Of a stretch of DNA of 64,000 nucleotides, positions 1 through 9,066 are shown piece by piece; position 1 is the stretch's first letter; each line of letters starts with the position of its first letter. Origin of the DNA: an uncultured Lysobacteraceae bacterium (GTDB lineage Bacteria > Pseudomonadota > Gammaproteobacteria > Xanthomonadales > Xanthomonadaceae); the NCBI GenBank assembly GCA_946480825.1, contig CAMLLG010000004.1, positions 1-64,000 on the forward strand, in the 5' to 3' direction. The translations under genes were made by a program, and so were the position numbers. The notes beneath the pieces were generated by a model. The model was not told where the DNA came from and ran no database searches. It saw only the letters and a list, made by a program, of their open reading frames with translations.

Positions 1-151
1 GCCCTTCACGGCCCACCATTTCCCGTTGCGTCCTGCGGCATGCGTGAAGGATTTCCGGCTCTCGCGCCGGGCGCGAGGCAGTGCTTCGCAGGCGCGCCGC
101 CCTTCGCGGTTCACCACTTCCTGCTTTCCGAATCGGGACGAAGGCGCGCGA
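1..151. other. Left-edge non-coding stretch with an imperfect 25 bp direct repeat
   Basis: No convincing gene is seen here. Positions 1-25 and 99-123 are imperfect copies of one another (about 20 of 25 bases agree, both beginning gcccttc), so the edge may lie within a dispersed intergenic repeat. Open frames crossing this stretch are Arg/Ala-rich GC artefacts. Confidence 0.35.
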
Positions 152-649
152 TCAACCCAGCGCTGTCGGTTCGGTGAACGCCAGGGGTTCGGCACCGGCG
201 GCGATCAGCTTTTGATGGATGCCGGGATGATCCGCTTCGGTGGTATCGACCACCAGCAGGATGCGGCCGGCCTCGATCTCTTCTTCGAAGCGCCGCCGGA
301 TCGGATCGGGCAATGCCGATCCCGCGAGCGCCGACGCCCATGCGCCGGTGGCCGTGCCGATCAGCGCGATGGCCGCGGCGCCGGCGATGGTGATGCCGAT
401 GGCCGGCACCGCCACGCCGATCAGCCCCGCGAGCAGACCTGCCGAGCCGCCGCCGAGCGCGCCGCGCAGTGCCGCAGGCATGAAGTCGGTGCTCGCGTTG
501 CGATAGTCGTCGGAGATGTCGGACATCTCGATGTCCGCGCGCGCGATCATCGCGATGTCCTGCTCGGGCATGCCGTCGTTGCGCAGTCGCGCGACCGCGC
601 GCTCCGCGGCCGGCAGATCCCGCATCAGATACACATGTCGTGTTTTCAT
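152..649 (-). CDS. Small glycine-rich membrane-associated protein
   Basis: This is a 165-residue protein of unknown function. The start (MKTRHVY) is set by a near-perfect AGGAGGA ribosome binding site a few bases upstream; longer in-frame extensions have no such signal. Residues about 1-40 look like a small alpha/beta domain with a 'DLPAAERAVARLR' helix, as in general-stress or DUF1269-like proteins that start by recognising paired residues. Residues about 65-112 form a long Gly/Ala/Ile-rich hydrophobic region resembling glycine-zipper membrane segments. A soluble tail follows, including 'RRFEEEIEAGRILLVVDT'. A membrane-associated stress protein is plausible, but the assignment rests only on overall layout. 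It stands alone, divergent from the large rhs gene downstream. Confidence 0.8.
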   Translation of the reverse strand: MKTRHVYLMRDLPAAERAVARLRNDGMPEQDIAMIARADIEMSDISDDYRNASTDFMPAALRGALGGGSAGLLAGLIGVAVPAIGITIAGAAAIALIGTATGAWASALAGSALPDPIRRRFEEEIEAGRILLVVDTTEADHPGIHQKLIAAGAEPLAFTEPTALG

Positions 650-988
650 CTTTCCTCCTGGCCGGACGCGCCGGCGCGACACGGTGGTGGCGAATCGATC
701 GATCCGACCGGAGTGTGGCTCGCACCGGCTGAACCTTTGTGCGGATGCGTCGCATGGCAGTCGATCATCGATGCCATCGATCGCACCGCCATGCATTTCG
801 CCCATCCGACAGGCGGTCGGCGTGCGCAACGCATGATGTGTTTCCATGGCCGCACGCGAACAGGGGAAACACGATGCGGTCGATGCAGGCGGTTGCCCGA
901 GGGCGCCGCGTGCAGGGAAGCGGGGAAACGCAGGGAGCGCGCGCGGTAAGCACGAAGGCGACGGGGGCTGCGCGCCGGCCTTGCGACC
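650..988. other. Intergenic region between the divergent small gene and rhs
   Basis: This 339-base stretch has no supported gene. It should hold the divergent promoters of the 152-649 gene and of the rhs gene at 989. No clear sigma-70 boxes could be picked out by eye. Just before the rhs ATG, the rhs frame stays open back to a TAA at 947-949. It encodes an Arg-rich stretch but has no ATG, GTG or TTG, only a CTG at 968. Confidence 0.5.
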
Positions 989-3900
989 ATGTTGATCACA
1001 CTGCTGGTCGGCTTGGGGCATCCCGGCAGCGTGCCGCGGGCCTGGGCGCAGACGCCGCCCGACCCGTTCGACCTGATCGGCGATCAGGCGCCTGTCGATC
1101 TTTCGGCCAGTCTGCCCGCGCACGACCCCACCGTCGGCCGTCTCGCGGGCGAAGCCGGTGTGTCCGGCGGTGCCGCCAGCTACGACATTCCGATCGCGAT
1201 TCCGCCAGGCAGACGGGGCATGCAGCCGGGCTTCTCGCTGAGCTACAGCAGCCGCGCCGGCAACGGCATCGCCGGGATGGGCTGGTCGTTGTCGGGATTG
1301 TCGTCGCTGCATCGCTGCCCGTGGACGCTGGAGCAGGACGGCCAGATCCGTGCGGTGCAACTGGATGCACAGGATCGGCTGTGCCTCGACGGCCAGCGCC
1401 TCGTGCTCACCGCCGGCACCTACGGCGCGTCGGGCGCCACCTATGGCACCGAGCTGGAATCGTTCGCGCGCGTGACCCAACTCGGCGGCGATCTCACCTC
1501 GGCCACCAGCTATTTCAAGGTCGAGCGCAAATCCGGCGAGATCGCGTGGTACGGCGGCTTCAGCACGGCCGCTTACAACGCCCGCGTCTTTCCGGGTGGA
1601 GCGAGCGTCCCGTTGACCTGGATGGTGCAGCGGGTCGAGGACCGCGTCGGCAACGCCATCGATTACGGATACAACAACTACGGCGATGGCGAAACCGTTG
1701 CCGGCACCATTTACTACACCGGTTACAACGGCACGCTCGGCGACCGTCGCGTGGTGTTCAACTACGAAGACCGCCCGACGGGCGCAGGCATCAACGATCG
1801 TTCATCTTCCTATCTCGCTGGCGGCCTCACCCGCCAGACCAAGCGACTGGCCGCCATCGTCACTTATGCCGGCGATGAGGCGGTGCGCAGCTACGTGCTG
1901 AACTACGGCAGCATCAGCACGACCACAGGCCGCAGCCTTTTGCGTTCGGTCACCGAATGTGCGCACGACGGCACGAACTGGATCTGCCGGCCGCCGACGA
2001 CCTTCGCCTGGCAGGAGGGCGGGGCGTCGCACACGCTGAAGCAGGCGAATCTGCCGATGGAAACCGCCGGCGCCACGGTCACCGCGATGGCCCCGCTGGG
2101 CGACATGGACGGCGACGGCGCCACCGAAGTGCTGATGAACCTCAACACCCTCGTCTCGCTGACGCCGGAGCGGACCGTCCGCTGGTCGATGTCGGTGCCC
2201 ACGAACTATGGTGTGATCGATCTGAAACTGGGCAGCGCCGATTTCAACCAAGATGGCCGGGTGGATTTTGTCGCCCGCGATAGCAACACCGGCACGCTGG
2301 TGGTGCGCGCCTGGAACGGTGCGCCGACCGACACCACATTCGCGGCCGCGTTCGGCACCCTGTACGACACCGGCATTGCGGTGACCGGTACCGGCAGCGG
2401 CGTCGACGGCCTGCGGCATATCGGCGACATGGACGGCGACGGTCGCGCGGACATCGTGATCGTCAAAGGCTATGGCGGAACCGGCAGTTGCGCGACGAAG
2501 ATTCATATTTATCGCAATACGCCGAACGGATCTGCGGCGCCGACCTTTCCCGAAATGGCGGTCCATTGCCTCGGCAACGGGCACGTCGGCGATGTGATGT
2601 ACGAAGGCGAGCGGTTGCAGGGCGTCAGCGATTTCGACGGCGATGGTCTTGCGGATCTTATGATCGAATCGTCGCTCGAATTCTGGCCCACGCCCATCGG
2701 CACCGAGAAGGGACGTCGTCTCGACCGCATCGTCTTCGGCACCCGCAACGGCAGCGGTTATTCGCTGGTGTCGAAGGCGTTCTCGACGCTGTTCCAGTCC
2801 GGACATGCGCAGACTTCGCATGAGGCCAAAAAAGGCCTGTATTCGAGCTGGATCGACGCCAACGGCGATGGCCTGAGCGATTGGCTGTACATCGGCAGCG
2901 ACGTGAAATGGAAGCTGCGCTACAACCGCGGCGGCACGCTGGGCCAGGCCTACGATCTGAACAGCAGCGCCGGCCTTGCCGGCTGCGGCGACGGCACGCC
3001 GCAGGGCGACAGCCGCTGCGCCGAAATCTGGCAGCCATGGCAGGCGCAACACCTGGGAGCCAGCGATTTCGACGGCGACGGTCGCAGCGAGCTGAGTTTT
3101 CCCGTGGCTTTCGCATCGAACATCTGCATCTACAAGCCGGTGGACAACGGCGCCTGCCCGGGGGGCGACGGCACCGGCCTGGCCTGCCAGGAACGTTGGG
3201 TGTGCCCGGAAGATCCGGTGACCGGTCTGCCGATTCCCGGCGGTGGCGCGACCGGCGTCAGCGTCGATTACGACAACAACGGCGTGCCCGAGACCCAGAT
3301 CAATCAATTCGCCATCGGCACCCACGAATACGGGTTCCCCGACTACAGCAGCTACAGGCTCAATGCGCTGCGCATCACCGAAAGCGCGAGCGGCGCGCCG
3401 GTGGTGTCGGAAGTCGCGACGGGCCTGATCTCCGGCGCGATGAATCTGCCTTCGGAAGATCTGTACGGCGATGGTCACGGCGATGGCCTGCTGCTCAACG
3501 CGCCGCGCTTCGGCCTGCGCGATTCCTTCGGGATTCTCACCTCGCGCGGCGGTGCGGCAGTGTCCGAAACGGTGTCGCCGCGATCGTTGCCCGGCGGTCT
3601 GCCGATCCTCACCGACAACGTCTTCATCAACGAGAACCTCGGCCCCGGCGCGCTCAAGAACGGCGACAACCTCACGCCGCAGACCCAGGATCTGCTGGCG
3701 ATGGTCACCGATGCGTTCGGCCAGCAGTCGTCGTGGAGTTACGCGCCCTTGGCGGGCAAGGCCGGACGTACGGCCGGCATGCTGCCGCTGTACACGGTGC
3801 CGACCGTCGCGGCGCAGCGTTACATCGACGAACGCCACATCTATTTCACCTCGTCGATGCCGGTGGTCGAATCGATGATCCGCAGCGACGGCATCGGCGG

Positions 3901-6900
3901 GTATCGCACCTGGCGCTACGGTTACGGCGAGGCGATGTATCACACGCAGGGGCGCGGGTTCCAGGGCTTCCGCACGATCGTCGAAGAAGATGTGCTTGCG
4001 GGTCTGCGCACGACGACGACGTTCCACCAGAAATTCCCGCTCACCAGCCAGCCCGAACGGGTGGTGGTGAATCCGATCTCGCGCAGCGGCGAGGACGGCG
4101 CGATCAGTCGCGAGCAGTACGCGTGGCGCTGCGACCGCGCGAACCGCGCGAATGCGACGGCGTGCGTGCCGAGTCTCGGGACGCCGACGCGGTATTTCCC
4201 GTTCCTCGACACGAAGGAACGCTGGACCTTCGATGCGACCACCGCTGCGGCGGGCGGCACCCCGGCGACGTTGGGTTACACGCTTGAGATCGCGGCGAAC
4301 GACAACGCCTGCAGCGGTACGGTGTCGAATGTCTCTGGCTACGATGCGTACGGCAACCTGACCGCGCGCACCGCGCTCAGTCGCGACCTCGGCGCGGGCA
4401 GCGCCAGCGGCACGGCGAACCGTCTCGACACGCAGTGCGTGAGCGAGAGCAGCGCGTTCGTAATCGACACGGCGAACTGGTGGCTGGACAAGCTCACCGC
4501 GAAGACCGCGGCCACGCAGGTGGCGTGGGACGGCGCGCAGCACGCGCTGCCGTCGGGCACGGCCAACCCGATCCGCACGGCGACGAGCGATTACGTTTGG
4601 AACGCGGACCGCACGCTGGCCAGCGAGACGGTGCAGGCCGGCGTGGCGAACCAGCAGCGGGTGACGGTGTACACGTATCCGTCGACGAACAACTACGGTC
4701 TGCCGACGGGCGTGGCCGTGAGCGCTTCGGGCGACCCGCAGAGCCCGCGTTCGACCGGGACCAGCTACACCGCCGACGGCTACTTCCCGCTGGCGGTGGT
4801 GAACGCGCTGGGCCACGGCGCGAGCACGGCGGTGCGCGCGCGCGACGGCCAGCCGACGCTGGTGACGGATGCGAACGGCCTGCGCACGCTGATCGAGTAC
4901 GACGCGTTCGGGTTCGCGACGCGGAAGAAGTTCCGCGGGACCACCGACAGCGTGATGGCGGCGCCGGATGCGCGGATGGCGATGGGCCGCTGCAACCCCG
5001 GGGATTGCTGGAGCCCGAGGGAGCAATACCAGGTGATGGCCGTCCAGGACGGCAGCCCGGTGCGGCTGACGCGCTACGACGCGCTGGGGCGCGAATGGAC
5101 GGTGGCCGAACAGCAGCAGGACGGGGCGTGGACGCACGTGCTGATGGAGTACACGGCGCTGGGCCAGCTGCGCTGGAAGACCGAGCCCTTCAAGGCGTCC
5201 GACCCGGTGCCGGTGACGGTCCACGAATACGACGACGTGCTCGGTCGCGCCACGAAGAAGATCGTGCCGAAGCAGGGCGAGGACGGCCGCGGCGACATGG
5301 TCACGACCTACGCCTACGCGGGCCGGACGACGAACATCCAGGTCTGCGGCAGCAACGACAGCGGAACCGGGAACTGCCTGAACCTGTCGCGCACCACCGA
5401 CAGCCTCGGCCGATACGTCGAGACCCGGGATGCGCTGAACGGTCGAACCCGGTTCTGGTACGAGGCCAACGGCAACGTGGCCGCGATCGAGGACGCGAAC
5501 GGTGTCGTCACCAGGGCGAGTTACAACGCGATCGGCCAGCGCACGAGCGTGAGCGATCCGAACCAGGGCGGCTGGGGCTTCGCTTACAACGCGCTGGGCG
5601 AGGTGCTGGCGCAGTCGGACGCGCGCGGGATCGTGACCCAGATCAGCTACGACATCCTGGGCCGTCCGCAGTGGCGGACGGCGACGGTGGACGTGACCGG
5701 CGACGGCGTGGCCGATACGGTGCAGGATCACTGGAACTACGACCCGGCGAACGCGAAGGGTGCGCCGGCCAACGACGCGCGCACGATCAACGGCGCGACC
5801 GAGCGCTCGACCGGTCACGTGTACGACAGTCTGGCGCGTCCGATCCGGACCGACGTGACCCAGGCGCTGGGCGCAGGCACGCAGAGCTATCGCCTGCGCA
5901 CGAAGTACGACAGTTACTACGGAAGACCCATCGGGCAGGAATATCCGAACGGCGAAGCGGTGCAGGTGCTGTACTCCAGCCGGGGCCACGCCATCGCCGA
6001 GAAGGACCCGGCGACCGGGATCGAGTACCGGCGTCTGGACACGACCAACGCGCGCGGGCAGGCGACGCAGGAGACCTTCGGCAACGGCGTGGTGCTGACG
6101 CCGACGTACCAGTTCCAGACCGGACAGCTGACCGGCCTGAGCTACAGCAAGGCCGGGAGCCACCTGCGGCAGCTGGGCTACGGCTACGACGTGTTCGGCA
6201 ACCTGACGCGGCAGAGCCTCAACGCCAACGCCAGTCGCGAGGATTACGGCTACGACAAGCTGCACCGGCTGGTGCAGTCGATCCGCAGCGGCGCGGCCAG
6301 CGGTACGGTGCGCTACGGCTTCGACGCGGTGGGCAATCTGACGAAGAAGAGTGACTTCAGCAGCGACATCGCGAACGCGTACGTCTACACCGGCGGCAGC
6401 TGCGGCGGCGGCGCGAACGCGGTGAAGTCGGTGCAACTGGCCGCGGGCGGGACGCGCAGCTACTGCTACGACGCGAACGGCAACCTGACCGGCGACGACG
6501 CGGGCCTGTCGATCGCGTACGACCACCAGAACCTGCCGTACAAGGCGACGCGCGGCGCGCAGACGGACTGGTTCCGCTACGGCAGCGACGGCCAGCGCAC
6601 GCGCAGCTGGGGCGCGGATGGCGCGCGCGTCTATCTGCCGGGCTACGAACACCGCACCGACACCGGCGAGACCAAGGTGTACGTGGGCGACTACGCGGTG
6701 ATCCGCAGGACCGGAGCGACGCGAACGGTCGAGTACTTGCTGAAGGACCGCCTGGGCAGCGTGGACGCGGTGGCGAACAGCACGGGCACCCTCACCGAAA
6801 CGCGCGGCTACGACGCGTTCGGCAAACCCAGAGACGGCAACTGGAACGACCTGAATCCGGCGAAGATCGCCTCAACGGCCGTCACGCCGAAGGGCTTCAC

Positions 6901-7939
6901 CCAGCACGAGCACCTCAATCAGCTCGAGCTGATCCACATGAATGGGCGCGCGTACGACTATCACCTCGGAAGATTCACGGGCGTGGATCCGTTCATCCAG
7001 TTCCCGTTGAACTCGCAGAGCCTGAATCCTTACAGTTACATCCTCAACAATCCGCTCAGTGGAACGGATCCGACGGGGTATCAGTCGCGAGGCAGCGTCT
7101 GCGCGATCGGCACGAGCGGCAATGCGAATGGCTGTATCTCGGGAGCAGGCTCTGATATCCCGACCGGGACAGAAAAGATCAACAAGCTGGGCAAGCCGTC
7201 AGAGAATGACAGGGGCAAGCACCCGACTACGAACTCAGGCAATGGGGGTGGCAATACGCAGGGCACGACTGGATCCGGTGAGCGGAAGGACCAGGCGGCG
7301 AATGCGAGCGAGAAAATTACGGCGGCGGATTCTTCGGATAACGAAGAGATTGTGGGATCGAGGCAGCACGAAGTGAACTCAGTCAGCAGAGCGCCGGGGG
7401 TGAAGGGCGGTGGAAAAAGAGTCGTGAATCCATCTCCAGAGGCCAAGAGAGCCTTCGCTCTTCTGGAGGCTGCTCTTTCGAAGAGTTCTTTTGACAATGC
7501 AGATCAAGCCATTGATGCTTTCGAGAAAGCATTCCTGCCGTTTACCGAAAGGTATGGCGTTGAGGTGGGTGCAAATATCGACAAACAGGGTGATTACTGG
7601 GTGCGCGATATAACGTTGGGAAACAGCCATGAAGTCGATGTGCCGATTAGCGGGCTCACGGTCTTCTTTGTGCACACGCATCCTAAGGGCAGTAGAGATG
7701 GGTTGAGCGGTTACGTTGCGCTGCATCGCGGGGTCATTACGGCATATGATGATGCTGGCCATGCATATGAAATTGCGCAAAGATCATCTCAATTCAGGGG
7801 GGCTTATGCGATTAGAGCCGGAGATGGCGCGCGTTGGTATTTTGACTACTCTGCGTTCAATAAGGCTTTGAGAAAAGAAAGAGAAAAAGGCGGCGTTGGC
7901 TATCTCTTAAGTGACGGATTTGTTAGGAGGGTGAAGTAA
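989..7939 (+). CDS. Secreted SpvB/FG-GAP/RHS polymorphic toxin with AT-rich variable C-terminal tip
   Basis: This 2316-residue protein is built like Tc-toxin B/C components and secreted RHS toxins. Residues 1-21 are a probable Sec signal ending in 'RAWAQ'. Residues ~30-350 are SpvB-like. Residues ~365-860 carry FG-GAP/VCBS calcium loops such as 'DMDGDGATE', 'DFNQDGRVD' and 'DFDGDGLAD'. Residues ~1080-1990 are YD/RHS repeats, closing with the conserved 'NPLSGTDPTGY' boundary at ~2020-2030. The last ~285 residues are a distinct tip, with codon use and base composition clearly more AT-rich. The tip contains 'FFVHTHPKGSRDG' near residue 2228, reminiscent of DUF4329 or JAB-like metal sites, but a full JAMM motif is not present. 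The signal peptide lacks a basic n-region; basic residues lie upstream without a normal start codon. The gene is coupled to a lipoprotein gene by a TAATG overlap. The toxin role is inferred from architecture. Confidence 0.88.
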   Translation: MLITLLVGLGHPGSVPRAWAQTPPDPFDLIGDQAPVDLSASLPAHDPTVGRLAGEAGVSGGAASYDIPIAIPPGRRGMQPGFSLSYSSRAGNGIAGMGWSLSGLSSLHRCPWTLEQDGQIRAVQLDAQDRLCLDGQRLVLTAGTYGASGATYGTELESFARVTQLGGDLTSATSYFKVERKSGEIAWYGGFSTAAYNARVFPGGASVPLTWMVQRVEDRVGNAIDYGYNNYGDGETVAGTIYYTGYNGTLGDRRVVFNYEDRPTGAGINDRSSSYLAGGLTRQTKRLAAIVTYAGDEAVRSYVLNYGSISTTTGRSLLRSVTECAHDGTNWICRPPTTFAWQEGGASHTLKQANLPMETAGATVTAMAPLGDMDGDGATEVLMNLNTLVSLTPERTVRWSMSVPTNYGVIDLKLGSADFNQDGRVDFVARDSNTGTLVVRAWNGAPTDTTFAAAFGTLYDTGIAVTGTGSGVDGLRHIGDMDGDGRADIVIVKGYGGTGSCATKIHIYRNTPNGSAAPTFPEMAVHCLGNGHVGDVMYEGERLQGVSDFDGDGLADLMIESSLEFWPTPIGTEKGRRLDRIVFGTRNGSGYSLVSKAFSTLFQSGHAQTSHEAKKGLYSSWIDANGDGLSDWLYIGSDVKWKLRYNRGGTLGQAYDLNSSAGLAGCGDGTPQGDSRCAEIWQPWQAQHLGASDFDGDGRSELSFPVAFASNICIYKPVDNGACPGGDGTGLACQERWVCPEDPVTGLPIPGGGATGVSVDYDNNGVPETQINQFAIGTHEYGFPDYSSYRLNALRITESASGAPVVSEVATGLISGAMNLPSEDLYGDGHGDGLLLNAPRFGLRDSFGILTSRGGAAVSETVSPRSLPGGLPILTDNVFINENLGPGALKNGDNLTPQTQDLLAMVTDAFGQQSSWSYAPLAGKAGRTAGMLPLYTVPTVAAQRYIDERHIYFTSSMPVVESMIRSDGIGGYRTWRYGYGEAMYHTQGRGFQGFRTIVEEDVLAGLRTTTTFHQKFPLTSQPERVVVNPISRSGEDGAISREQYAWRCDRANRANATACVPSLGTPTRYFPFLDTKERWTFDATTAAAGGTPATLGYTLEIAANDNACSGTVSNVSGYDAYGNLTARTALSRDLGAGSASGTANRLDTQCVSESSAFVIDTANWWLDKLTAKTAATQVAWDGAQHALPSGTANPIRTATSDYVWNADRTLASETVQAGVANQQRVTVYTYPSTNNYGLPTGVAVSASGDPQSPRSTGTSYTADGYFPLAVVNALGHGASTAVRARDGQPTLVTDANGLRTLIEYDAFGFATRKKFRGTTDSVMAAPDARMAMGRCNPGDCWSPREQYQVMAVQDGSPVRLTRYDALGREWTVAEQQQDGAWTHVLMEYTALGQLRWKTEPFKASDPVPVTVHEYDDVLGRATKKIVPKQGEDGRGDMVTTYAYAGRTTNIQVCGSNDSGTGNCLNLSRTTDSLGRYVETRDALNGRTRFWYEANGNVAAIEDANGVVTRASYNAIGQRTSVSDPNQGGWGFAYNALGEVLAQSDARGIVTQISYDILGRPQWRTATVDVTGDGVADTVQDHWNYDPANAKGAPANDARTINGATERSTGHVYDSLARPIRTDVTQALGAGTQSYRLRTKYDSYYGRPIGQEYPNGEAVQVLYSSRGHAIAEKDPATGIEYRRLDTTNARGQATQETFGNGVVLTPTYQFQTGQLTGLSYSKAGSHLRQLGYGYDVFGNLTRQSLNANASREDYGYDKLHRLVQSIRSGAASGTVRYGFDAVGNLTKKSDFSSDIANAYVYTGGSCGGGANAVKSVQLAAGGTRSYCYDANGNLTGDDAGLSIAYDHQNLPYKATRGAQTDWFRYGSDGQRTRSWGADGARVYLPGYEHRTDTGETKVYVGDYAVIRRTGATRTVEYLLKDRLGSVDAVANSTGTLTETRGYDAFGKPRDGNWNDLNPAKIASTAVTPKGFTQHEHLNQLELIHMNGRAYDYHLGRFTGVDPFIQFPLNSQSLNPYSYILNNPLSGTDPTGYQSRGSVCAIGTSGNANGCISGAGSDIPTGTEKINKLGKPSENDRGKHPTTNSGNGGGNTQGTTGSGERKDQAANASEKITAADSSDNEEIVGSRQHEVNSVSRAPGVKGGGKRVVNPSPEAKRAFALLEAALSKSSFDNADQAIDAFEKAFLPFTERYGVEVGANIDKQGDYWVRDITLGNSHEVDVPISGLTVFFVHTHPKGSRDGLSGYVALHRGVITAYDDAGHAYEIAQRSSQFRGAYAIRAGDGARWYFDYSAFNKALRKEREKGGVGYLLSDGFVRRVK

Positions 7940-8394
7940 TGCGCACGACTGTGAAATTGATGTTTTCCGCAGTTATTTGCATTCTGGTTGGGTGCAAAGA
8001 ACCGCAAGATGTTTGTGTTCACTCGCGTGAATTCTGCAATACATCTTTTGTGGCTTTAGTTGCGTATCGGCAAGAGTTGATGGGAAGGATGGTCTCTTTT
8101 GAGGGCTTCCCGAGAAAAAAAGGCGATATGTACTATGTGTATATGGACTTCGAATCCGCTCAGTACTACGACCAAACATCGGCAATTGAATTGCAAATTG
8201 AAGCGCTTGAAGGTGTGGAAGAGGAGCTTGACTATCTAGAGCTCAAGAGGTCTGTATTTATAGGGGTCTTCACTAGATCGAATGGCAATGCATGGGCAGG
8301 TCTGAAGTTGACGAAGGTGCCTGGGCAGGCGGCTATCAAAATCGAGAGTCCTCCTCCTCCGCCACCGCCTCAGCCGTCAGAAGCGACGCATTAA
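7939..8394 (+). CDS. Lipoprotein, candidate immunity protein for the preceding RHS tip
   Basis: This 151-residue protein starts in the stop codon of the rhs gene (TAATG), with AGGAGG at 7925-7930 acting as its ribosome binding site. The N-terminus is a lipoprotein signal, with a hydrophobic stretch ending 'CILVGC', so Cys19 or so would be lipidated. Three further Cys follow early ('DVCVHSREFC'), and the C-terminus ends in a proline run. No family is recognised. Its position directly after an RHS tip, its small size and the shared low GC content are the usual signs of a cognate immunity protein. A lipoprotein would protect on the periplasmic side, which hints that the tip acts there. Function is inferred from context only. 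Confidence 0.75.
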   Translation: MRTTVKLMFSAVICILVGCKEPQDVCVHSREFCNTSFVALVAYRQELMGRMVSFEGFPRKKGDMYYVYMDFESAQYYDQTSAIELQIEALEGVEEELDYLELKRSVFIGVFTRSNGNAWAGLKLTKVPGQAAIKIESPPPPPPPQPSEATH

Positions 8395-8881
8395 AAATCG
8401 TGGCGAAAATTTCTCATTGAAAGAACGATCGTAGAGTGTTAGCCGGCAGTGCCGGAGTTAATTTAAATGAATCTAATGTTTTTCGCCCTTATGCAACTGA
8501 TGGCGCCTGCCGGAGAAATTGTTGGGACACGCATAGATACCTCAGGGTCAGAGTGAACTTTTCCTGATGTGTGTCTGCTGATCGAACGCCAAGCCCCGCA
8601 TTGGCAGGGCTTGTGCTTGTGATCGATGGGTGATTCATCATTCGTCATACCCGCTGCGCGACGGCGCCTTCGCGCATCACAATCCCGGCAGCGGCGTCAG
8701 TTTCAAACGCGAGCGGCCGCAACGTCATCGAGGGTGGCGAGCAGGGTGCGTGGTGGTCGCCGTATGGGAAGCAGCAGCGCTGCAAGGGCATCTCGGCCGC
8801 CGTGCAGTAGGTGTTCCCGGCAGTAAAACGGGGTCAGGTTCACTTCTCGCTCGCCGATCGCAACGAACAAGCCCCGCTGAG
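8395..8881. other. Gene-poor junction region between rhs units
   Basis: About 490 bases with no supported gene. It contains 'gggtcagagtgaactttt' at 8545-8562 and a relative, 'ggggtcaggttcacttct', from 8830. A 57-base segment at 8650-8706 resembles 14164-14220, around the stop of the sugar dehydrogenase gene. The mosaic suggests successive insertions or deletions downstream of the rhs gene. Short frames here are not credible proteins. Confidence 0.6.
8650..8706 (-). pseudogene. Remnant matching the 3' end of the sugar dehydrogenase gene
   Basis: Read on the minus strand, 8677-8706 encodes 'RLKLTPLPGL' followed by TGA. This matches the last residues of the dehydrogenase at 14191-15459 ('[10 protein letters not shown]' then TGA). 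The roughly 27 bases beyond the stop (8650-8676) also match 14164-14190, with a few changes. Upstream of this the frame is disrupted (an in-frame TGA), so only a tail remains. It could be a relic of a paralogous gene or a short dispersed repeat that spans a stop codon. Confidence 0.5.
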
Positions 8882-9048
8882 GCGGAAAAAGAACGGGGGT
8901 CAGAGTAATCTTCCCTGCTGTAAATTGCCCGGCCCGCTGAAGTTCCGGGTCGTTCTTTTCTATCTGGAAGCAAGAGCAGCGATTCATTGCCCCCACCCGT
9001 TGCGACGGGGCTTGTTGCCGGAGCGCCGGTCGTCTCTGTCGGGCGCGG
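8882..9048 (+). repeat. Cassette-junction repeat, copy A
   Basis: This ~165-base element is repeated, visibly but imperfectly conserved, at 11922-12098. Shared landmarks are 'gggggtcagagtaatcttcc' (one base differs in B), 'taaattgccc', 'cgctgaagttccgg', 'tcgttcttttc', 'gcgattcattg', 'cgttgcgacggggctt' and the last bases 'gggcgcgg'. Its right edge abuts RHS coding sequence exactly where the complete gene has a TGG (Trp) codon before TAC. The plus-strand frame continuous with RHS is open from 8941 but has no start codon inside this copy. It is not a recognisable insertion sequence. Confidence 0.75.
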
Positions 9049-9066
9049 TACGAGGCCAACGGCAAC

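Noticed and set aside
4435..6354. A second plus-strand frame of 639 residues in the rhs core
   Set aside because: The frame is Arg/Gly/Ala-rich and shifted relative to clear RHS repeats, so it is a composition artefact.
1802..6652. A 1616-residue minus-strand frame (and its copy at 8725-10242)
   Set aside because: It is antisense to the RHS core, and appears twice only because the core itself is duplicated.
7660..7720. A complete JAMM/JAB metalloprotease site in the first RHS tip
   Set aside because: H-x-H-P is present, but the Ser-x-x-Asp spacing (x7 after HxH) does not fit, so only a resemblance is reported.
8463..8908. Short open frames in the gap after the first rhs unit
   Set aside because: They overlap each other on both strands, lack ribosome binding sites and resemble no protein; they cover repeat fragments.
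8882..9048. Junction element as an integron attC site
   Set aside because: No pair of RYYYAAC/GTTRRRY core sites and no integrase gene could be found, so a cassette-integron reading is unsupported.
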